NCBI GenBank assembly: GCA_963682055.1
Contig: OY821743.1
Location: 35,760,702-35,824,701, forward strand
DNA from: Primula veris
Taxonomy: Eukaryota > Streptophyta > Magnoliopsida > Ericales > Primulaceae
Direction of reading: 5' to 3'
Length of the DNA: 64,000 bases
The notes under the pieces were generated by a model. It was not told the origin of the DNA. It saw only the letters and a program-made list of their open reading frames with translations, and searched no databases. Each line of letters opens with the position of its first letter. Within the stretch, counting starts at the first letter, position 1. This document shows positions 37,001 through 45,808 of the stretch, in pieces. Made by a program: the position numbers and the translations under genes.

Positions 37001-39505
37001 CCGACACTAGGATTTGGTGTTGTTGGACTGAATTCACTATGCATATAAAATTGTACAACCCTTAGTTAGCTTTCATTTACATAAATCGACAGAGTTAGCA
37101 ATTGTTGTTCTACTATATTAGATAAATACTGAATGAAGGAAAAGTTAAGCTTACAAGTTAATTTGACCACAAAAAAAAAAGTGGATGCACATATATAGCC
37201 TATAGGAATATGTATATAACGCCTTAAATAAAGAATGTATGCATGATATTACTCTTTTTAAAGTACCTATTATGCGCGAATTGCGAAGCTGATTGAAGCA
37301 GCTTCTGGAAGTAGTTGCGAGGCGTCAAGCGATGCTTTTTGATTGGTGTTGTAAATAAATTACGCTCAACCAGCACACCTCTATATTCCGTGCACACCCT
37401 TTTTCGTTTATTTCTGTCTGGAAAAGTTTAATACTAGTATTAGCCAGAATGCTGAAGCAGTTATCAAATCATGGTTACATATACTTCTAAGTACTAATTT
37501 CTTAGGCTTGAAAAGATAGAATTCGAATGATAAAGGGTTTCTAGACTTGACATAATATTGTTATCGACCCAAATGAAAAAAATAAATGATATACAAACAA
37601 ACTTTATTACAAAACTCAGTAAAAAAACCTTATCAAAGGTCTTGTTTGGTTGCTGCATATAAGATGGACTTTGTGAGTTTCTGGAAAAGGTTAGGTTTAT
37701 ATAGCTTATAGCTAATTCAGACCAAAAACGAAAAATAAATAAATAAACTTTTTAGTAGGTCAACCAAATGCAATCCAGTTTTAGCAAATAAAAATATGCT
37801 TATATATGAGATACTCCAACCAAAGTGGTTGACAACTGCTATATATGTTTGTTTGTGGTTTCATAAGAATAATTCCTTTGTGTATCGTATTTAACAATCA
37901 AAACAAAAGATCGACTTCTTCAACTAGATTATGAAGGTGCGATCGTGCAACAAATAAGCAAGTGTTAGTACCTGGTGAATAATCATTATCGTTTGAAGGA
38001 GATGTCGTCGCAGGTGAGCTTCGAGAAGGCATGTGTATACATGAAGCGATTGAAACTAGTGTTGGCATAGGCTCTGCAAACAACCAAAGACGGTGTATTT
38101 CTCTTGACATAGTGGGCTTTACAACTGCCAAAGAGTTGTACAAAGATGATCCTTTTTCCCACACAACACTCTCAAGAAGCCTTTCCTCGAGTGAGTTGAG
38201 GTGGCGCCTCAATCTTTTAGGAAGGCACTTTTCGTACCTTACAAAGCTCTCTATTACCTTACAAAGATCAAAGCCAGTAATCCCGGTCCTCTGTTCGAAA
38301 TTATATTAATTATTAAAAGAGTTGCCATACTATCAGTTCGAGCTACTAGTGCAATTGGTAACTTAACATGGTATCACAGCCTTGGCCATGATTTTAATTT
38401 TCATCAGATACTCTAAAGAATACAAGCATAAGGAAAAAAAAGACCATGAGAAAGGTTTTTTTTTTTTTTTTTTTTTTGTTTTTGAAAACTACAAGTGCAT
38501 AAATGAATAAAACGTTGCATCAAATAATTTAAGCTATTGATAGAAGTGAAAACTAACCTCAAGAGAACTAATGACTCATCTATTGATATACTAGGAAATA
38601 TGCTAACAGCATATTAATTATAACCAGTTTTCAACAATATACGTTTCTAAGTTTCCATAAAATTAGACAGGTTTCCGATTTTACTGTAATACTATAAAAA
38701 ACAAAAGGGTTGCATCTTTAATTACCTCTAGCACAATGGAGATGAATAATATCGTCGCAACATTATGAGCAGCCAAAATCAACTCAGCTGAAATAGCAAG
38801 CATACTCCTATGAAACGCCTCATTAGTCAACAAAGAGCTCAAGTCGGTTAGCTTTTGTGCTTCGCATATAGCTAATAAGACTCTATAGTACAAATTAAGC
38901 ACTTCGTTTTTTCGTAGTCTGACCCATTCGCCACATCTTTCCTGCCCAAATATTGTGAATATTGCCTCTAGAATTATAATTTCCTGACCCGTGATGTCAC
39001 ATGTAGAAAAGAAACATGTCAGCTCTGTTGATGGCTTAGGTGGAAGCGAAGAAGCAACTGTACCGAGCCATTTGGCGGTTGAGGAATCAGCAAACTTGAC
39101 CTGAAGTATAAAAAAAAAAACTATGTTTCAAATGCGAAGGATAATGAAGGTTGTTAACACCGTCTGGAAAGGATAATTAAGACTAAATTCTTCTATCTCA
39201 GAATATATTATTACAATTCACGCTTTAGAGAGATTCGACAAATAAATGATCACGCTCTCGAAATTTATTCTTCTATCAAGATATAAATCTATAATAAATA
39301 AACAATATATATAACCAGTTTTCTAACAAGCGATATACTGTAAACTTTGCACGAGGTATCTACACTTATCGATCTTATCTTAGGAAAGACGTATCAGTTT
39401 GTAAGTAATATGAGCTGAACTAATATATACAGTCCAGAGACGAAGAAAAACCTTGTGAAAACCGTCATATCGAGATTTGTCTGGAACAGGAACTGAATCT
39501 TCCAT
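34092..39505 (-). CDS. Retinoblastoma-related protein lacking the N-terminal domain
   Basis: The exons are 39505-39452, 39100-38726, 38290-37972, 37417-37267, 37036-36955, 36642-36466, 36105-35989, 35848-35746, 35640-35504, 35030-34915 and 34191-34092. They total 1731 nt in frame, or 576 aa, against about 1000 aa in normal plant RBR. The reading enters the pocket A domain almost at once ([18 protein letters not shown] at about residue 25). It includes [32 protein letters not shown] and [10 protein letters not shown]. Pocket B has RTSLFF-like [20 protein letters not shown]. Cleft residues that bind LxCxE appear intact: C379, Y382, K386, Y438, N439 and K447 align with human RB C706, Y709, K713, Y756, N757 and K765 (human numbering from memory). 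M383 replaces the usual Gly. The C-terminus keeps CDK-type sites in RSPNK, HSPRK, SPLRSP and QSPSK. The N-terminal cyclin-fold domain is absent, and an upstream 5' UTR exon suggests this is the true start. Confidence 0.92.
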
Positions 39506-40135
39506 ACTCAACTGAAAACAAAAAATAATCAGAATGAGAAATCGGATATTTTTGGCGGCCTTGGTATTTTAGCACCTCATACACGCTAATTTTCTGTCAC
39601 CCATATCTTAATTTATCTTAAAAACTCTCTAAAAAATATCACCTATTCCATTGCCCTGGTTGTTACTAAAACTATAATTATTATTCACCATGGCTAAGAT
39701 TATCAAATACTTTTTCTAGTTCCATAGAGAGAAAATTTTAAAACACGAAAACACATAGATTAAACATAGGGTCGACATAAAAGAAATATATATTTTTCAT
39801 GTGATTCGTATAAATATAAGTTTTGTTTATACCATGCATGTACGTGGCTTGATAGTTAAGATTATCAAAAATAAATAAATCCAGTTCCACATGACATATT
39901 AAAACCCATAAAAAAAAACAATGATTACGTACCTAAGCACAAGGTTGATATAAGAAAAAACTTCCTATCACGCTTCGAAGTGAAAAAGCTTGCTTTTCCG
40001 TTTTTAGACCGCTAAAAACTTTCGTTTTTTTTTTTTATTCTTTTAGCATATATGTCACAAAAACGTTTTAGCTAAGATTTTGCTTTAACCTGAAGGCAAA
40101 GATGGTATGTGTATGTGTGTGTATATATATATGTA
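39506..40135 (-). promoter_or_regulatory. RBR-like 5' leader: non-coding exon, intron and core promoter
   Basis: A strong acceptor (TTTTTGTTTTCAG) ends at 39514, nine bases before the ATG triplet (exon begins TTGAGT then ATG). Upstream on the minus strand, CTTGTGCTTAG|GTACGT near 39933 is a good donor, so a 5' UTR exon upstream of 39933 joined to the coding exon is likely. TA/TG repeats at about 40105-40135 could serve as the TATA region. Nothing in this interval resembles the missing RBR N-terminal domain. Confidence 0.5.
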
Positions 40136-41887
40136 TAGGTAAGTATCTCTATGAAACAGGATAATGAGGAATATATGGGAGTTTTTATAGGTTTTGTAAT
40201 TGAACTATTCTTTTTTATGTAACACTATGTATTTTAATTGGATTTGGATATATCTCTTTACTTTGGTTACTTTATGTTTTGATCCCTAAACTACTTCATT
40301 CATCTAGTTTTATACTCTTCCATTTTAGTCAATGTTTTAAAACCGTGTTTTTAAAAGAGTTTGAACCAAGTGTAAGCACCGATGTCAAAAGCATAAGATT
40401 TACTAGAAAACGTATATATATTTATATTAATGGGGTAATTCCCTATAAGTAACTCATAGCAACTTATATTCCTCCTAGATATAGTGATAAGTTCACATTC
40501 CTCATGGATACCACTTTTTAATTATTTAGTTTATTTACTAAATTGTCATATAAACCAAAATAAAAACCACAAAATAAAAATAGTTTATTTAGTTTATAAT
40601 AGACATATTTTATCTTTCTACAAAACTAAAAAAAATAGTTTTAAATTACAACAAAATAAAAAAAAACAAAAATTATAAAAATTATAAAAATCACAAAAAA
40701 ATAACAAAAATAACAAAAAATTATAAAAAAATGAAAAAAATAACAAAAAATAAAAAAAATTATAAAAAATCACAAAAAATTATTAAAAAATTAAAAAAAT
40801 TAAAAAAATTAAAAAAATTAAAAAAAAATACAAAAAATCACTAACTTTTTAAAAAATTACAAAAAAAAATATATAATTTTTTTTGTCAATATAAAACTTT
40901 TTATACCAAAAAATCAAAAAAATCACAAAAACTTATAAAAAATCACAAAAAATTATAAAAATATAAAAAAAAAAATGAAAAAAAATTCACAAAAATCACA
41001 AAAAATCACAAAAAATTAAAAAAATTATAAAAACACAAAAAAAAAGAATTATAAAAAAAATGAAAAAATCATAAACTTTTTAAAAAATTACAAAAAATAT
41101 ACAATTCACTCGAAAGTAAATATAGTTCAGTAAAAGTGAGTATGCATATAGTTCAGCTAAAGTGCATCTAGTTCAGCTGAAAGTACATCTGGTTCAGCTT
41201 AAAGTGCATCTAATTTAGTGGAAAGTACATATAGTTAAGTCAAAAGTGCATATAGTCTAGTCGAAAATGCATATAGTTCTGTTAAAAATGCATCTGGTTC
41301 AACTGAAAGTGCATCTGGTTCATCTGAAAGTGCATATAGTTCAGTTAAAAGTGCATCTGGTTCAGTCGAAAGTGCATCTAGTACAGTCGAAAGTGCATAA
41401 AGTTCAATAAAAGTGATTTTTTTATGATTTTTTTCATTTTTTTAATAATTTTTTATGATTTTTATGATTTTTTATAATTTTATGTGGTTTTTTTCATTTT
41501 TTATAATATTTTGTGATTTTTTATAAATTTTTTATGATTTTTTTTATTTTCTTTGTGATTTTTTTCATTTTTTTCATTTTTTTTTATTTTTTGTGCTTTT
41601 TTTTTATAAAAATACATTTTTTTTTTCATTTTTACAATTTTTTGTGATTTTTTTTTATTTATTTTGAGATTTTTTGCATTTTATATAATTTTATGTCTTT
41701 TTTTTCTATTTTTTTTTATGAAATATGTGTATGACGTTTTGGTAAATAAAGTAAATAATTAAAAAGTGATACATATATGAAATATGAACTTCTGGAGGTA
41801 GGTATGAGTAATATAAGTTCAAAAGTGGTACTTATTGAGCATTATTTGTATATTAATTAAATAACATGAAGGCAAAGGTGGTATGTG

Positions 41888-41942
<55 letters not shown>

Positions 41943-42956
41943 GTAACGTATCTCTATGAAACAGGATAATGCGGAATATATGGGAGTTTTTATAAGTTTT
42001 GTAATTGAACTATTTTTTTTATGTAACAGTACGTATTTTAACTGGATTTGGATATATCTATGTACTTTGGTTATTTTACGTTTTGATCTCTAAACTAGTT
42101 CATTCATCTAGTTTTGTACTCTTCCATTTTAGTCAATGTTTTAAAACCGTGTTTTTAAAAGAGTTTGAACGAAGTGTAAGCACCGACGTCATGAGATTTA
42201 CTAGAAAACGTATATATATTTATATTAATTAAATAACTTGAAGGCAAAGGTGGTATGTGTATGTGTGTGTATATATATATATATATATATGTATATGTAA
42301 CGTATCTCTATGAAACAAGATAATAAGGAATATATGGGAGTTTTTATAGGTTTTGTAATTGAACTATTCTTTTTTATGTAACAGTACGTATTTTAATTGG
42401 ATTTGGATATATCTATGTACTTTGGTTACTTTACGTTTTGATCCCTAAACTAGTTCCTTCATCTTGTTTTGTACTCTTTCATTTTAGTCAATGTTTTAAA
42501 ACCGTGTTTTTAAAAGAGTTTGAACGAAGTGTAAGCACCGACGTCAAAAGCATAAGATTTACTAGAAAACGTATATATATTTATATTAATTAAATAACCT
42601 GAAGGCAAAGGTGGTATGTGTATGTGTATGTGTATATATATGTATATGTAACGTATCTCTATGAAACAGGATAATGCGGGAGTTTTTATAGGTTTTGTAA
42701 TTGAACTATTCTTTTTTATGTAACCGTACGTATTTTAATTGGATTTGGATATATCTTTGTACTTTGGTTATTTTACGTTTTGATCCCAAAACTAGTTCCT
42801 TCATCTAGTTTTGTACTCTTCCATTTTAGTCAATGTTTTAAAACTGTGTTTTTAAAAGAGTTTGAACGAAATGTAAGCAATGACGTCAAAAGCATGAGAT
42901 TTACTAGAAAACGTATATATATTTATATTAATTAAATAACCTGAAGGCAAATGTGG

Positions 42957-43007
<51 letters not shown>

Positions 43008-43315
43008 CGTATCTCTATGAAACAGGATAATGCGGAATATATGGGAGTTTTTATAGGTTTTGTAATTGAACTATTCTTTTTTATGTAACAGTACGTATTT
43101 TAATTGGATTTGGATATATCTATGTACTTTGGTTACTTTACTTTTTGATCCCTAAATTAACTAGTTCCTTCATCTAGTTTTGTACTCTTTCATTTTAGTC
43201 AATGTTTTAAAACCGTGTTTTTAAAAGAGTTTGAACGAAGTGTAAGCACCGACGTTAAAAGCATAAGATTTAATTACTAGAAAACGTATATATATATTTA
43301 TATTTTCAATAACTA
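40085..43315. repeat. ~350-365 bp tandem array upstream of the RBR-like gene
   Basis: Five copies start with CTGAAGGCAAAGGTGGTATG or a variant near 40090, 41868, 42238, 42600 and 42940. Shared landmarks are a TA/TG microsatellite of variable length, CGTATCTCTATGAAACAGGA, ATATGGGAGTTTTTATAGG, TTTTAAAACCGTGTTTTTAA and ACTAGAAAACGTATATATAT. Copies 1 and 2 are separated by the inserted element at 40432-41848. The copy nearest the gene includes the putative promoter and leader region, so the array is an amplified promoter-proximal segment. Confidence 0.93.
40432..41848. mobile_element. Foldback MULE-like element with 9-bp target duplication
   Basis: The nine bases TATATTAAT flank both sides (40423-40431 and 41849-41857). 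The left end from GGGGTAATTCCCTATAAGTA onward and the inverse of the right end share ATAAGTA, AACTTATATT, AAGTTCA and CACTTTTTAATTATTTA, giving long imperfect inverted repeats of about 100 bp. Inside are A-rich (40560-41100) and T-rich (41405-41720) arms built of CACAAAAAATTATAAAAA-type motifs and their inverse. The core is a minisatellite of GTTCAGTCGAAAGTGCATCT-like units (41105-41410). There is no transposase. A 9-bp duplication with long inverted repeats fits a non-autonomous Mutator-like or foldback element. Confidence 0.8.
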
Positions 43316-43552
43316 TGAAATACATTAAAATAATTTGTTCAAAACAATCTGAATAACTAATATTATCATGTTTTAACCATAGATATGTCTAATATAACAA
43401 CGGGCTATTGAGTTGCTCTTCCTTTTGCTTTTTATTGTTTCAACTCAGACTTTTCCTATTTTGTATTTTATGTTTTTTCTGCTTGTTTTGATTTTATTTA
43501 CCCGGATGGAAGTATTTAGGAAGGATTTTGTAGTATGTATTTATCGTTTTTC
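43316..43552. other. Short AT-rich spacer
   Basis: Nothing was recognised between the promoter-proximal array and the next element. Confidence 0.4.
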
Positions 43553-43805
43553 TTAGGCTGGTTTCGGTTTTTGGCAAAACCGAAACCGAACAAATTTTTC
43601 GGTTCGGTTTTTTTCGGTTTCGGTCTTTTTTGTTTTTTGGACCGAACCGAACCGAACCGGGTTTTTTCGGTCCTGTTCCGGTTTTTTTTGGTTTTTCCGG
43701 TTTTTTTCGGTTCGGTTTTATTGTAAACCGAAACCGACCCGAAAAAGTTTTGATTTTTCGGTTCGATTATCGGTTCGTTTTTTTCGGGTTTTCGCGCGGC
43801 CATAG
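43553..43805. mobile_element. CCGAAA/TTCGG-type non-autonomous element, shorter copy
   Basis: The left end has TAGGCTGGTTTCGGTTTTTG and the right end has TTCGCGCGGCCATAG. The body is dense in TTCGGTTTTTTTCGG and its complement. It resembles the element at 22985-23615 in composition and in the GGCTGG / GGCC-type ends. Open frames here on both strands are repeat artefacts. Confidence 0.45.
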
Positions 43806-44004
43806 TTTTTCTTACCGTTCCGGAGCTTGTTCCAGAGATAATAATACTTGTATGCTTGTTATTTTCACTAATAATAAGCCGGTTATTTTACTCATTAAAA
43901 AAAAAAATACATTCCATGAGAGGAAAACCTTATAATACACAGGGACAACACTGAAATAATAAATGTAGCTAAATGATTAAAAATGAAATGAAATTACAAA
44001 CTTG

Positions 44005-44237
44005 GTCACGCAGAAAAAGAAGGAAAAAAAAACTCAAAAGTTAAATGAAAAAAAAAAACTCAAATTATGTACTAATTTAAATAAAACGCCGTATATGGGA
44101 ATCGAAAAAAAAACTCAAAAGTTAAATGAATTTTTTTTTTTCAAATTATGTACTAATTTAAATAAAACGCCGTATATGGGAATCGAAAAAAAAAACTCAA
44201 AAGTTAAATGAAAAAAAAAACACAAATTTAAATAAAA
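44005..44237. repeat. Tandem repeats carrying truncated tRNA-Lys 3' ends
   Basis: Two complete units of about 70-80 bp contain AAAACTCAAAAGTTAAATGA, TATGTACTAATTTAAATAAA and then ACGCCGTATATGGGAATCGA. The last block copies the 3' acceptor strand and half of the T-arm of the neighbouring tRNA-Lys (ACGCCGTCTGTGGGAATCGA). The repeat breaks off inside the T-loop each time, and the next unit begins. The intact tRNA is the last member of the series. Confidence 0.85.
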
Positions 44238-44310
44238 CGCCGTCTGTGGGAATCGAACCCACGACCACGTGGTTAAAAGCCACGCGCTCTACCAGCTGAG
44301 CTAAGACGGC
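44238..44310 (-). tRNA. tRNA-Lys (anticodon UUU)
   Basis: This 73-nt gene is read from 44310 down. The acceptor stem GCCGTCT pairs with AGACGGC, with a G discriminator. The D-arm is TAGCTCAGCTGGTAGAGC. The anticodon stem-loop GTGGCTTTTAACCAC gives UUU. The T-arm is GTGGGTTCGATTCCCAC. A TTTT run follows the 3' end at once. There is no intron. Confidence 0.97.
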
Positions 44311-44499
44311 TTATCAATTATATTTCTACATATTTTTTGTATATAATCATTAAAAATAATGTAGAAATATAAGCAATTTCAGGACTTGCTAAATGCTTTA
44401 TTATGACTCCAATATTTTGAGCCGGAGTTCAATTAGTTTATGTTTTTGGAACCATGAAGAATATTTGGAATGCATAACATCCGAACATAACCAAACCGA

Positions 44500-44845
44500 T
44501 TACCCATTGGTTTGGTTTCGTTCGTTTTAGACCAAATAATATTTGAAACCTAACCGGAACATTTAAATAGCAATCTGTTTGGCTCGGTTCAGTAAATCTA
44601 TTACTAATTTTATTAAGAAACTATGTCTTATAATTTATACCAAGAATTAATACAATTGTTTGAGTATGAGAATAGTTGTATCTAGTATTTAATTTTGTGC
44701 TTAGTCGTTCTTATAATTTTCTTCAAAGTTTAAATTGACTACATCAAACCAAGCCAAACAGATTGCGATTTAAATGTTTCGGTTAGGTTTCGAATATTAC
44801 TTTGGTCTACTTAAAACGAACAAAACCAAAACGATGATTTTCGAT
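44500..44845. mobile_element. MITE with ~80-bp inverted arms
   Basis: The left arm at about 44508-44590 (TTTGGTTTCGTTCGTTTTAG, then AAACCTAACCGGAACATTTA and CAATCTGTTTGGCTCGG) is the inverse of the right arm at about 44749-44835 (AAGCCAAACAGATTGCGATT, then GGTTAGGTTTCGAATATTAC and AAAACGAACAAAACCAAA). The ~160-bp centre is AT-rich without a gene. Exact ends and target duplication were not fixed. Confidence 0.7.
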
Positions 44846-44989
44846 TTGTTTGATCTGTATACTCGTCAAAAACTGAACCAATTTGAATCACGAATGCACA
44901 ATATGGGTAATAATCACAACTTTATTAGAAAAGAAAAGAAAATCACTTCTTCCCTTTTCCTTTAATTCACATATCCTGATCAGTTCTTA

Positions 44990-45808
44990 GTTTGGTCTGC
45001 GTGATTCAATAATATGAGCCGTAACCAATCCAAACCGATTAATCCAGACCGTTAATCCAAATAATGCAATCTGTTGATTTTGTTTGATTTGGACTGAAAA
45101 TTTGAATGGTTTGATGGGGTTCACGTTCCGTTGCATATTGGTTTGGTTTTGGATTTGGGCTAATCTATTTCAATCCAATCTGTTTACATTCCGACTGCAT
45201 ATCAATTGGTCGACCTGGACTCGCTCCCCTGTAAGGCTGCAACTGCTTTTAGCCTTTTAGACTTTAGAAAAAACCAAAAAATCATTTTCCAACACGGTAG
45301 GCTTTTGCCATTTGCTTATCATATGAACCGTCGCAGAAGATGATTATAATTAAATTTGTGACATTTAGTGAAATCTATCCAATAAAGAAAAACAACAAAC
45401 AAATACGGAGTATAATGGTTTGTCCATAATCACATTAATTTTCTTAAGGACATCTTTGCTTACACATTTAAGCAAAATACTTGGTTCATCTAGCTTTTCC
45501 GGGCCAAAAACTAGCTCACTAGTTTTTAAGACAGTCAATTGCAGTCCAACATTTTAGCCAAAAAAACAAAAAGTTAAAGCTTAAACGCTGCAACCGAACA
45601 AGGTTTTAGTTCAATATTCGAAAACCAATCCGAATCACGATTAAAAATCCTATATCTGACTATCCACATGTAGTAACTCCAAAAATCCAAAAGAAACGTC
45701 ATCTTAAGCTGGTTTACCAAATGCACTCCAGCTTTAAGAAGAAAAACAAAAAAGCTAAACTTAATTCCAGCAACTAAACAATGCCTAATTCCAATCAAAT
45801 TGAAAAAC
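44990..45808. other. Spacer with MITE relics downstream of the TRM gene
   Basis: Fragments of the GCAGC/AAGCTG MITE family lie at about 45230-45330, 45455-45605 and 45700-45790 (for example GCTGCAACCGAACAAGG). A CCAATCCAAACCGATTAATC segment near 45020 recalls the CCGAA-type elements. The 3' UTR of the TRM gene should lie here. No gene was recognised. Confidence 0.5.

Noticed and set aside
40560..41720. A-rich/T-rich blocks as possible organelle or Helitron sequence
   Set aside because: They are the inverse arms of one foldback element with a 9-bp target duplication. No organelle genes are present.
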